DNA from: Rhizobacter sp.
GTDB taxonomy: Bacteria > Pseudomonadota > Gammaproteobacteria > Burkholderiales > Burkholderiaceae
Direction of reading: 5' to 3'
Length of the DNA: 7,209 nucleotides
Assembly (NCBI GenBank): GCA_014379885.1
Contig: JACMKW010000450.1
Location: 1 to 7,209 of the forward strand
The notes beneath the pieces are model-generated. The model worked only from the letters and a program-made list of their open reading frames with translations, did not search any database and was not told the DNA's origin. A program made the translations under genes and the position numbers. Shown piece by piece: positions 1 to 6,042 of this stretch; position 1 is the stretch's first letter, and every line of letters begins with the position of its first letter.

Positions 1-1571
1 ACACCTCCATCTACCGCAACAAGCCATACACCATCACAGGCGCGACGCTCGTGTTCAAGTGCAAGGTGATCATCGGCAACGGCGCCGACGAATACGGCGT
101 GCGCGGCTACAACACGGCCTACGACGCGGAAACCGGCGACCAGAAATGGCGCTTCTTCACCGTGCCGGGCGACCCCGCCAAACCGTACGAGAACGAAGCC
201 CTGGCACGCGCCGCCAAGACCTGGGACCCGAGCAACAAGTACTGGGAAGCCGGCGGCGGTGGCACGGTGTGGGACAGCATCACCTTCGACCCCGACCTGA
301 ACCTGATGTACATCGGCACCGGCAACGGCTCGCCGTGGTCGCGCGCCAAGCGCAGCCCGGGCGGCGGCGACAACCTCTTCCTCGCCTCCATCGTGGCCAT
401 CAACCCTGACACCGGCAAGTACGTGTGGCACTACCAGGAGACCCCGGGCGACAACTGGGACTACACCTCCACCCAGCCGATGATCCTGGCCGACATCAAG
501 ATCGCCGGCAAGCCGCGCAAGGTGATCTTGCACGCACCGAAGAACGGCTTCTTCTTCGTCATCGACCGCGCCAACGGCAAGTTCATCTCGGCCAAGAATT
601 TTGTCGACGTGAACTGGGCCACCGGCTATGACGAAAAAGGCTTCCCGATCGAAACCGCGATCGCGCGCAGCCCCGACAAGTCATACGACAGCATCCCCGG
701 CCCGCTGGGCGCGCACAACTGGCACCCGATGTCCTTCAGCCCGAAGACGGGCCTGGTGTACCTGCCGGCGCAGAACATCCCGCTCTCGCTGATGGACAAC
801 AAGAACTGGAAGATGAACGACATGACGCTCGGCGTGCCGGGCTCGAATCAGGGCTGGAACACGGCCATGTTCATCAACGCCACGCCGCCGACCAGCAAGC
901 CCTTCGGCCGCTTGCTGGCCTGGGACCCGGTGAAGCAGAAAGAAGCCTGGCGCGTGGAGCACGTCTCGCCTTGGAATGGCGGCACGCTCGCTACCGCTGG
1001 CAACCTGGTGTTCCAGGGCACGGCAGAAGGTCGATTCATCGCCTTCAACGCCAGCACCGGCGAGAAACTGTGGGAGTCGCCCACCGGCACCGGCGTGATC
1101 GCCGCGCCTTCTACCTACATGGTCGACGGCAAGCAATACGTGTCGATCGCCGTGGGCTGGGGCGGCTCGTACGGCCTGGCCCAGCGCGCCACTGAAAAGA
1201 TCGGCCCCGGCACCGTCTACACCTTCGCGGCCGGCGGCAAGACACCGCTGCCGGAGTTTGCGCAGTACAAGCTGAACGCGCTGCTCGCTGGTGTGGCCTA
1301 CGACCCGAAGAACGTGCCTGAAGGCCAAGGTTTGTATGTGGCCAGCTGCGTGTTGTGCCACGGCGTGCCGGGTGTTGATCGTGGTGGCAACATCCCTAAC
1401 CTGGGTTACTCGCAGACCGAAGTCATCAACAACCTCGAGGCTTATGTGTTCGGTGGTGCGGCCAAGGAACGTGGCATGCCCGACTTCACCGGCAAGCTCA
1501 AGCCGGAAGACATTGCGAAGCTGAAGGCCTTCATCCAGGGTGTGCCGGATTCGATCCGACCCAAGAAGTAA
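1..1571 (+). CDS. PQQ-dependent quinohemoprotein alcohol dehydrogenase (type II), 5'-truncated by the window edge
   Basis: Periplasmic enzyme oxidising primary or secondary alcohols to aldehydes or ketones, passing electrons from PQQ through its own heme c to soluble carriers. The reading frame is open from the first complete codon at position 3 and ends with TAA at 1569-1571. About 522 residues are visible, whereas the family usually has about 690-740, so the signal peptide and the first propeller blades lie outside. A GTG at 51 is internal, because the family-like sequence YTITGA precedes it. Visible PQQ-propeller landmarks are the calcium-ligand Glu in EYGVRGY (codon 90-92), the Asn in GTGNGSPW, and the catalytic Asp in DNWDYT (codon 459-461). 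The C-terminal cytochrome domain has the heme motif CVLCH (1347-1361) and a likely axial Met in RGMPDF (codon 1476-1478). A Thr, not Asp, sits two residues after the catalytic Asp, which indicates Ca2+ rather than lanthanide use. The gene converges on a molybdenum hydroxylase operon. The exact substrate cannot be read from sequence. Confidence 0.95.
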   Translation, partial: TSIYRNKPYTITGATLVFKCKVIIGNGADEYGVRGYNTAYDAETGDQKWRFFTVPGDPAKPYENEALARAAKTWDPSNKYWEAGGGGTVWDSITFDPDLNLMYIGTGNGSPWSRAKRSPGGGDNLFLASIVAINPDTGKYVWHYQETPGDNWDYTSTQPMILADIKIAGKPRKVILHAPKNGFFFVIDRANGKFISAKNFVDVNWATGYDEKGFPIETAIARSPDKSYDSIPGPLGAHNWHPMSFSPKTGLVYLPAQNIPLSLMDNKNWKMNDMTLGVPGSNQGWNTAMFINATPPTSKPFGRLLAWDPVKQKEAWRVEHVSPWNGGTLATAGNLVFQGTAEGRFIAFNASTGEKLWESPTGTGVIAAPSTYMVDGKQYVSIAVGWGGSYGLAQRATEKIGPGTVYTFAAGGKTPLPEFAQYKLNALLAGVAYDPKNVPEGQGLYVASCVLCHGVPGVDRGGNIPNLGYSQTEVINNLEAYVFGGAAKERGMPDFTGKLKPEDIAKLKAFIQGVPDSIRPKK

Positions 1572-1583
1572 GCAAGCTATGAC

Positions 1584-1605
1584 GGCCGGCGTCCATTCGC
1601 CGGCC
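1584..1605 (+). repeat. Hairpin just after the alcohol dehydrogenase stop codon
   Basis: A perfect 8-bp inverted repeat, GGCCGGCG (1584-1591) and CGCCGGCC (1598-1605), with a 6-nt loop begins 12 nt after the TAA. No T-tract follows, so it is not an intrinsic terminator by itself. It may protect the 3' end of the dehydrogenase mRNA or act together with the terminator immediately downstream. Confidence 0.5.
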
Positions 1606-1610
1606 CGAGA

Positions 1611-1649
1611 GAAAGCAACATGCCGGCCACAAGCCGGCATGTTGCTTTT
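1611..1649 (+). terminator. Intrinsic terminator of the alcohol dehydrogenase gene, possibly bidirectional
   Basis: A perfect 13-bp stem, GCAACATGCCGGC (1615-1627) and GCCGGCATGTTGC (1633-1645), has a 5-nt loop CACAA. The stem extends to 16 bp through AAA/TTT. On the plus strand it is followed by TTTT (1646-1649), giving a good Rho-independent terminator about 45 nt after the stop codon. On the minus strand the same stem is followed by TTTC, so it may serve as a weaker backup for the opposing transcript. Confidence 0.8.
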
Positions 1650-1691
1650 CAGGATGCAGTTTTCGGTCGAGCCCGACAGAGCGCAGGCCCC

Positions 1692-1720
1692 AAAAAAAGG
1701 GCCCTCCGAAGAGGGCCCTT
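1692..1720 (-). terminator. Intrinsic terminator of the molybdenum hydroxylase operon (UUCG loop, T7 tract)
   Basis: Read on the minus strand, an 8-bp GC-rich stem (GAGGGCCC at 1711-1718 with its complement at 1699-1706, extended by two A-T pairs) closes a TTCG loop, so the RNA has an extra-stable C(UUCG)G tetraloop. It is followed by seven T residues (1692-1698 read in reverse). It lies 22 nt after the TGA of the molybdopterin subunit. This is a textbook Rho-independent terminator. Confidence 0.9.
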
Positions 1721-1742
1721 GTTCATCTCAGCGCTTGCTCGC

Positions 1743-3908
1743 TCAAGCCGACGCGATGTTCTCCGCCGTGAACGGCATCTTGCGCAGGCGCTTGGCCGTT
1801 GCGGCAAACAGCGCGTTGCCAATGGCCGGGCCGATCAACGCGGTGGCGGGTTCGCCAATGCCACCAGGCTTTTCGGTGCTGGGCACGAGCACCGTCACGA
1901 TCTCGGGCGACTCGTTCATGCGCATCAGGCGGTATTGGTGGAAGTTGGTCTGCTGCACACGGCCCTTGTCGAGCGTGATCTCGCCCCACAAGGCCGCCGT
2001 GCCACCGAAGATGATGCTGGACTGGATTTGCGCTTCCACCGTGTCAGGGTTGACCATGCGGCCCAGGTCGGCCGCCGTGGTCACCTTGTGCACCCGGATC
2101 TCACCGTTGGCCACCGAGATCTCGGCCACCATCGCCATGTAGGTGTCATAGCCTTCCATCAACGCAATGCCACGGAAGCGGCCTGCCGGCGCCGGCGTGC
2201 CCCAACCGGCTTTTTCAGCCGCGAGTTTGAGCACGTTGGTAAAACGCGGCTTGTTCGCCAGCAGCGACATGCGGTAGGCATAAGGGTCTTTGCCTGCGGC
2301 CACGGCCAGCTCGTCGATGAAGGTCTCGTTGGCAAAGGCGTTGAGCGCATGGCTCACCGAGCGCCAGTAACCCACGCGCATGCCGGCATCGTTTTTCAGG
2401 ATGTCGTGGCGTGTGGCCGGGATCTCGTAGGCCGCCATCGCCGCTTCGGTCATCAACGGGTCTTGCACCGGCGCCGGCAGGCCGAACACCCGGCCGGTGA
2501 CCGACTGCGAGGTGAGGCGGAAGGTCATCGCCGTGGGCTTGCCGTCGGCACCGATGGCCGCGGCCAGATGGTGCACCGACTGCGGGCGGTAGAAGTCGTG
2601 CGTCATGTCGTCTTCACGCGTCCACACCAGCTTGACGGGTTTGCCGACGGCCTTGCTGATCTGTGCGGCCTGGATGATGTAGTCGATGTCGATTCGACGC
2701 CCGAAACCGCCACCCAGGAAGGTGGTGCGCAGGCTCACGTTTTCGACCGGCACACCACACACCTTGGCGACGGTGCCGGCAGCGGCGTCTTGCCACTGGG
2801 TCGGGCCGATCAGGTCGATGCGGTTGTCGTGGTAGTGGGCCGTGAAGTTCATCGGCTCCAGCGGCGCGTGCGACAAGAGCGGCATCGTGTACTCGGCCTT
2901 GATCACCTTGGTCGCTGTCTTGATGATGCCGTCGGCGTCACCCACCTTGGGCAGCGCCAACGGCTTGGCCGCTTCGGACACGGCCGCCGCCTTGATGGCG
3001 GCGAGCATGGCTTTATCGTTCAGCGTGGCGCCGGCGCCTTCGTCCCACTGCACGCTCAGCACCTCGCGTGCCTTGTTGGCGTGCCACCAGGTGTCGGCCA
3101 CCACGGCCACCCCGTCGGGGATCTGCACCACGTCGATCACACCGGGCATGCCTTTGGCCTTGGCGGCGTCAAAGCTCTTGACCTTGCCGCCAATCACCGG
3201 GCACTGCTCCAGCGCGGCGTAGACCATGCCGGGCAGCTTGACATCAATGCCGAACTCCGCGGTGCCGTTCACCTTGGCCGGTGTGTCCAGCCGCTTGGTG
3301 GGCTTGCCGACGATGCGGAAGTCTTTCGGGTCTTTCAGCACCGGCGTTTGTGGCACCGGCAGGCGCGACGCTTCGGCCGCGAGCTGGCCATAAGTGGCCT
3401 TCTTGCCCTTGGGGCCGAGCACCATGCCGTTCTCTGCTCGCAGCTGGTCTTCAGGGATGTTCCACTTTAGAGCAGCGGCGCTAACGAGCATCATGCGCAC
3501 CTGGGCGCCGGCCACACGCAGCTTGTCCCAGCCGTCACGCACGGAGGTGGAGCCGCCGGTGAGCTGTGGCCCGCCGAGCGGGGCGTTACCGTAGACCTTG
3601 CCGTTGGGCGGCGCGATGGCAACTTTGATTTGCTTGATGTCGACGTTGAGCTCTTCCGCAATGAGCATGGGCATCGAGGTGTAAACACCCTGGCCCATCT
3701 CAGACCGGGCCGACAGCAGCGTGATGGTGTTGTCGTCGCCAATGTGCACCCAGGCGTTGGGCGTGTGCACCGTGCCGGCGGCGAGCACATCGCTCACGCC
3801 GGTGAGGCTCACGCCGATCATCAGGCCGCCGCTGGCGACGGCCGAGGTCTGCAGGAAACCGCGGCGGTTCACACCGATGCCGCGCTTGGAGGAAGTGGTG
3901 GTGGTCAT
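1743..3908 (-). CDS. Tat-exported molybdopterin-binding subunit of an IorB-type molybdenum hydroxylase (probable aldehyde dehydrogenase)
   Basis: Large catalytic subunit (721 aa) of a xanthine-oxidase-family enzyme that hydroxylates an aldehyde or N-heterocycle at a Mo-pterin centre. The N-terminus is a Tat signal: twin arginines R15-R16 in NRRGFLQT, a hydrophobic stretch at about 21-37, and a likely cleavage after VLAA (41-44). The enzyme would thus be exported folded to the periplasm. Further landmarks are SEMGQGVYT (69-77), the a/b hammerhead region at about 207-235 (RLDTPAKVNG), the glycine-rich cofactor loop GGGFGRR (399-405), and the catalytic Glu686 in GGIGEPATA. Length and the N-terminal Tat segment fit the IorB/AldH-like group rather than CoxL or XdhB. 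ATG is at 3908-3906, with Shine-Dalgarno GAGGAG (3920-3915) overlapping the upstream stop codon. No FAD subunit is present, so the acceptor is probably a cytochrome or quinone. Aldehyde oxidation is inferred from the adjacent alcohol dehydrogenase. Isoquinoline-type hydroxylation is the alternative. Confidence 0.93.
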   Translation of the reverse strand: MTTTTSSKRGIGVNRRGFLQTSAVASGGLMIGVSLTGVSDVLAAGTVHTPNAWVHIGDDNTITLLSARSEMGQGVYTSMPMLIAEELNVDIKQIKVAIAPPNGKVYGNAPLGGPQLTGGSTSVRDGWDKLRVAGAQVRMMLVSAAALKWNIPEDQLRAENGMVLGPKGKKATYGQLAAEASRLPVPQTPVLKDPKDFRIVGKPTKRLDTPAKVNGTAEFGIDVKLPGMVYAALEQCPVIGGKVKSFDAAKAKGMPGVIDVVQIPDGVAVVADTWWHANKAREVLSVQWDEGAGATLNDKAMLAAIKAAAVSEAAKPLALPKVGDADGIIKTATKVIKAEYTMPLLSHAPLEPMNFTAHYHDNRIDLIGPTQWQDAAAGTVAKVCGVPVENVSLRTTFLGGGFGRRIDIDYIIQAAQISKAVGKPVKLVWTREDDMTHDFYRPQSVHHLAAAIGADGKPTAMTFRLTSQSVTGRVFGLPAPVQDPLMTEAAMAAYEIPATRHDILKNDAGMRVGYWRSVSHALNAFANETFIDELAVAAGKDPYAYRMSLLANKPRFTNVLKLAAEKAGWGTPAPAGRFRGIALMEGYDTYMAMVAEISVANGEIRVHKVTTAADLGRMVNPDTVEAQIQSSIIFGGTAALWGEITLDKGRVQQTNFHQYRLMRMNESPEIVTVLVPSTEKPGGIGEPATALIGPAIGNALFAATAKRLRKMPFTAENIASA

Positions 3909-3914
3909 GGCAGT

Positions 3915-3920
3915 CTCCTC
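3915..3920 (-). promoter_or_regulatory. Ribosome binding site of the molybdopterin subunit, overlapping the upstream stop codon
   Basis: GAGGAG on the minus strand lies 6 nt before the ATG at 3908-3906 and shares two bases with the TGA (3921-3919) of the (2Fe-2S) subunit gene. Ribosomes finishing the small subunit would sit on this site, so the two subunits are probably translationally coupled. Confidence 0.75.
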
Positions 3921-4383
3921 AGGCCTTGTTCATCTCGGCGGCCGCGGTCTTGATCGCGGCGCGGATGCGCGGGTAGGTGCCACAGCGGCAGATGTTGCCG
4001 CTCATGGCGGCGTCGATGTCGGCGTCGCTCGGGTTCTTGTTGCTCTTGAGCAGCGCCGCGGCACTCATCAGTTGGCCGCTCTGGCAGTAGCCGCATTGCG
4101 GCACGTCGTGGGCAATCCACGCCTTTTGCAAGGGGTGGCTGTTGTTGGTCGACAGGCTCTCGATGGTCGTCACCGACTTGCCGGCGGCGGCCGACAGCGG
4201 CGTCTGGCACGAACGCACGGGCTGGCCGTCGAGATGAACGGTGCAGGCGCCGCACAGCGCCATGCCACAACCGAACTTGGTGCCGATCAGGCCGACTTCA
4301 TCGCGAATGACCCACAACAGCGGAGTGTCGGGTTCGGCTTTGACGTTCATCGTCTTGCCGTTGATTTGAAGGCGAGTGGTCAC
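3919..4383 (-). CDS. (2Fe-2S)-binding subunit of the molybdenum hydroxylase (IorA-type)
   Basis: Small electron-transfer subunit (154 aa) carrying two [2Fe-2S] clusters that move electrons away from the Mo-pterin site of its partner. The N-terminal plant-ferredoxin fold has the ligands C39, C44, C47 (CGMALCGAC) and C59. The C-terminal helical [2Fe-2S] domain has C97 and C100 (CGYC) and C132 and C134 (CRCG). All eight cysteines are present and the length is normal for the family. The start is GTG (4383-4381), chosen because AGGAG lies 7 nt upstream and the protein then begins [10 protein letters not shown], as expected for the beta-grasp strand. There is no signal peptide, so it should be exported bound to the Tat-tagged large subunit. 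It is the first gene of the two-gene unit, with its stop 10 nt before the next ATG. A third cytochrome c subunit, known for acetic-acid-bacterial aldehyde dehydrogenases, is not seen. Confidence 0.95.
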   Translation of the reverse strand: MTTRLQINGKTMNVKAEPDTPLLWVIRDEVGLIGTKFGCGMALCGACTVHLDGQPVRSCQTPLSAAAGKSVTTIESLSTNNSHPLQKAWIAHDVPQCGYCQSGQLMSAAALLKSNKNPSDADIDAAMSGNICRCGTYPRIRAAIKTAAAEMNKA

Positions 4384-4390
4384 GGTGTGT

Positions 4391-4395
4391 CTCCT
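4391..4395 (-). promoter_or_regulatory. Ribosome binding site that fixes the GTG start of the (2Fe-2S) subunit
   Basis: AGGAG on the minus strand stands 7 nt before the GTG at 4383-4381. No in-frame ATG gives a comparable fit with the conserved N-terminal strand, so GTG is taken as the true start. Confidence 0.75.
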
Positions 4396-4414
4396 GCAAT
4401 GAATGTTGGCGCGC

Positions 4415-4442
4415 GCTACAGGTGATGCTGTGCGCAGCTCAA
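4415..4442 (-). promoter_or_regulatory. Possible sigma70-like promoter for the molybdenum hydroxylase genes (weak)
   Basis: On the minus strand TTGAGC (4442-4437) and TGTAGC (4420-4415) are separated by 16 nt and lie 32 nt or more upstream of the GTG start. The -35 match is fair and the -10 match poor. The -35 element would fall inside the palindrome at 4425-4450, so a bound regulator would cover it. This is a low-confidence suggestion based on spacing alone. Confidence 0.25.
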
Positions 4443-4450
4443 CACAGCAT
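4425..4450. promoter_or_regulatory. Palindrome upstream of the molybdenum hydroxylase operon, candidate operator
   Basis: A perfect 8-bp inverted repeat, ATGCTGTG (4425-4432) and CACAGCAT (4443-4450), is separated by 10 nt. It lies 42-67 nt upstream of the GTG start of the (2Fe-2S) subunit, a usual place for a dimeric regulator site. As RNA it could form a hairpin with a 10-nt loop, but no T-tract follows on either strand, so a terminator role is unlikely. No regulator gene is visible in the window. Confidence 0.45.
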
Positions 4451-4539
4451 GGTCCAGGGGCGGACTGAAGTCCAACCTGGGCAAACCCGCAGAGGTGAGC
4501 CCGCGGTGCTCGGTCACGTCTGCTGCGTTCACCGCCGTG

Positions 4540-6009
4540 TCAGGAAATGTCGGTCGCCTGATGCTCGCTGGCCGGCGCGTCGCGCCGAACCACCCCGGCC
4601 CCCGGCGGCTGCATGCGCCAGCCCGCCACGATGGCGCAGGCGCAAATGGCGCCCAACAGCACAAAGGTTTCGTGAAAGGCGCGCAGCGGTGCAGCAGCGT
4701 GCACTTGCAGCCGCCACTCGAGCACGATGCCGGCCATGCTCACACCCACCGCGCCACCCAGTTGGCGCAGGAAGTTGATGGTGCTGGAGCCATGCGAGAT
4801 GTTGACCATGGGCAGGCGGCGAATGGCGCCCAGGTTGAGCGAAGGCAGCACCAGGCCGAGGCCGATGCGCCCGACGATGGCGAATGCGGTGATGACCCAC
4901 AACGAGGTCTCCAACCCCACCAGGGCCATCAGCCAGAACGACAGCGTGAGCAAAGTGACACCCACCGCCACCAGCTTGTTGAATGGGTAGTGGTCTGCCA
5001 ATCGCCCACCCAGCGGCAGCATGAACGCGAGGAAGATGCCCGCCGGCAACAGCACCGCGCCCGCCTGCGATGGCGGCAGGTGCAAGCCGATCTGCATGAA
5101 CACCGGCACCAGATAGGTGGAGCCGAACAGGGCCGCGCCGTAGATGAAGGCCACCACGCCGCCCATGCGAAAGGCGCGGATGTCGAACAGCTTGAACTCC
5201 ATCAGCGGGTGCTCGGTGGTGCGCTGGCGCCAGATGAAGACCGCGCTGCTGACGGCCGACACCGCCAGCAGCCCATACGCATAGAGCGAAGGTGTGTGCA
5301 GGTGCACCAGGCCATTCATGCCGGTGAGCACCGCCACCGACAACACCACCAGGCCAGGCAGGTCGAAGCGGCGGTCTTGCTGGTTCACTTCTTCGGCGCC
5401 GGGCGAGCTGTGCGGCAGGTACTTGCGGGCGAGCACCAGCGCAGCAATGCAGAACGGCACCACCACAAAGAAGATTGAGCGCCAGCCAAAGGCCTCGACC
5501 AGCACCCCGCCGATGCTGGGCCCCATGGCCGGCGCCAGCACCACGCCAAAGCCGAAGATGCCCATTGCCTTGCCCTGCTCCTGACGGCCGAAGATGTGCA
5601 GCACGATCACCGGTGGAATGGGTTGCATCACACCCGCCGCCAAGCCCTCGACCACCCGCATCGCGAGCACCACCTCGAAGGTGGAGCCCAGGCCGCCGGC
5701 CACACCGCCCACCATCAACAGGCACACCGCCGCAAAGTAGGTGTGGCGGTAGCCAAAGCGACCCAGCAGCCAGGGCGTCGTCAACATCGACACCGTGACG
5801 GCCGCCATGAACCCGGCCGACAACCACTGCGCTCGCTCCTGGCCCAGCGTGAACACGCGGCTCATGTCGGGCAGCGCCACGTTGACGATGGTCGACGCCA
5901 TGATCGACGCCATCGTGCCCAGCATCACCGTGAGCAACACCCGCCAGCGGTAGGCACGACCGTGTCGTTCCTGCAGGGTGGCGAGGCTGTGGGGATGGTT
6001 CAGCGGCAT
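4540..6009 (-). CDS. Major facilitator superfamily transporter, DHA2 (EmrB/QacA-like) family
   Basis: Inner-membrane proton-coupled exporter, probably of drugs, organic acids or other amphiphilic compounds; the substrate is unknown. The residue numbers here count from the longest frame (497 aa, GTG at 6033-6031). Hydrophobic segments along the whole length suit a 14-helix DHA2 protein. Family motifs seen are STIVNVALP in TM1 (47-55), the motif A-like GRFGYRH after TM2 (91-97), and motif C in TM5, APAMGPSIGG (167-176). The Asp usual in motif D1 (LDxTxVNVALP) is Ala46 here. The start at ATG 6009-6007 (489 aa) is preferred because AGGA lies 8 nt before it, while the GTG at 6033 and the ATGs at 6018 and 6015 lack a well-spaced site. 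It follows the foldase stop by 33 nt and is probably co-transcribed. No HlyD/EmrA-like membrane fusion partner is adjacent. Confidence 0.93.
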   Translation of the reverse strand: MPLNHPHSLATLQERHGRAYRWRVLLTVMLGTMASIMASTIVNVALPDMSRVFTLGQERAQWLSAGFMAAVTVSMLTTPWLLGRFGYRHTYFAAVCLLMVGGVAGGLGSTFEVVLAMRVVEGLAAGVMQPIPPVIVLHIFGRQEQGKAMGIFGFGVVLAPAMGPSIGGVLVEAFGWRSIFFVVVPFCIAALVLARKYLPHSSPGAEEVNQQDRRFDLPGLVVLSVAVLTGMNGLVHLHTPSLYAYGLLAVSAVSSAVFIWRQRTTEHPLMEFKLFDIRAFRMGGVVAFIYGAALFGSTYLVPVFMQIGLHLPPSQAGAVLLPAGIFLAFMLPLGGRLADHYPFNKLVAVGVTLLTLSFWLMALVGLETSLWVITAFAIVGRIGLGLVLPSLNLGAIRRLPMVNISHGSSTINFLRQLGGAVGVSMAGIVLEWRLQVHAAAPLRAFHETFVLLGAICACAIVAGWRMQPPGAGVVRRDAPASEHQATDIS

Positions 6010-6017
6010 CGGCATCA

Positions 6018-6021
6018 TCCT
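6018..6021 (-). promoter_or_regulatory. Ribosome binding site supporting the transporter start at 6009
   Basis: AGGA on the minus strand (6021-6018) is 8 nt upstream of the ATG at 6009-6007. It is adjacent to or overlapping the alternative ATGs at 6018 and 6015, which makes those starts less likely. The match is short, so the choice is moderate. Confidence 0.45.
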
Positions 6022-6042
6022 AGCCGCAGACACGCCAACAGC

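Larger units (their letters stand above)
4384..4539. other. Intergenic region between the transporter and the molybdenum hydroxylase genes
   Basis: This 156-bp gap holds the ribosome binding site, the palindrome and the weak promoter listed separately. It also contains a nested imperfect inverted repeat, CCAGG/CCTGG enclosing GGAC/GTCC (4454-4480), and a loose GCGGTG/CACCGC pair (4503-4508 and 4530-4535). Neither has a following T-tract. No convincing intrinsic terminator for the upstream transporter gene is present, so readthrough into the hydroxylase genes is possible. Confidence 0.5.

Noticed and set aside
51..53. GTG at 51 as the start of the alcohol dehydrogenase
   Set aside because: The frame is open upstream with family-like residues (YTITGA), and the protein would lack about 200 residues and a signal peptide. 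The gene is cut by the window edge.
3..1571. Lanthanide-dependent XoxF or PedH-type enzyme
   Set aside because: The extra Asp two residues after the catalytic Asp is absent (Thr instead), and XoxF has no C-terminal heme domain.
1620..3470. Long plus-strand open frame (616 codons) opposite the molybdopterin subunit
   Set aside because: Its product is rich in His, Arg and Gly without family motifs. It is the usual antisense shadow of a high-GC gene, while the minus frame carries Tat, GGGFGRR and GGIGE motifs.
4454..4480. Nested inverted repeat as terminator of the transporter gene
   Set aside because: The stems are short and interrupted, and no T-tract follows on the minus strand.
4495..5478. 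Plus-strand open frame opposite the transporter
   Set aside because: Composition (His, Gln, Arg, Ala) is typical of an antisense frame, and the minus strand encodes a clear membrane transporter.
4529..5827. Second minus-strand frame overlapping the transporter
   Set aside because: It is shifted by one frame from the transporter and shows no coherent helices or motifs, so it is a shadow, not a frameshifted second gene.
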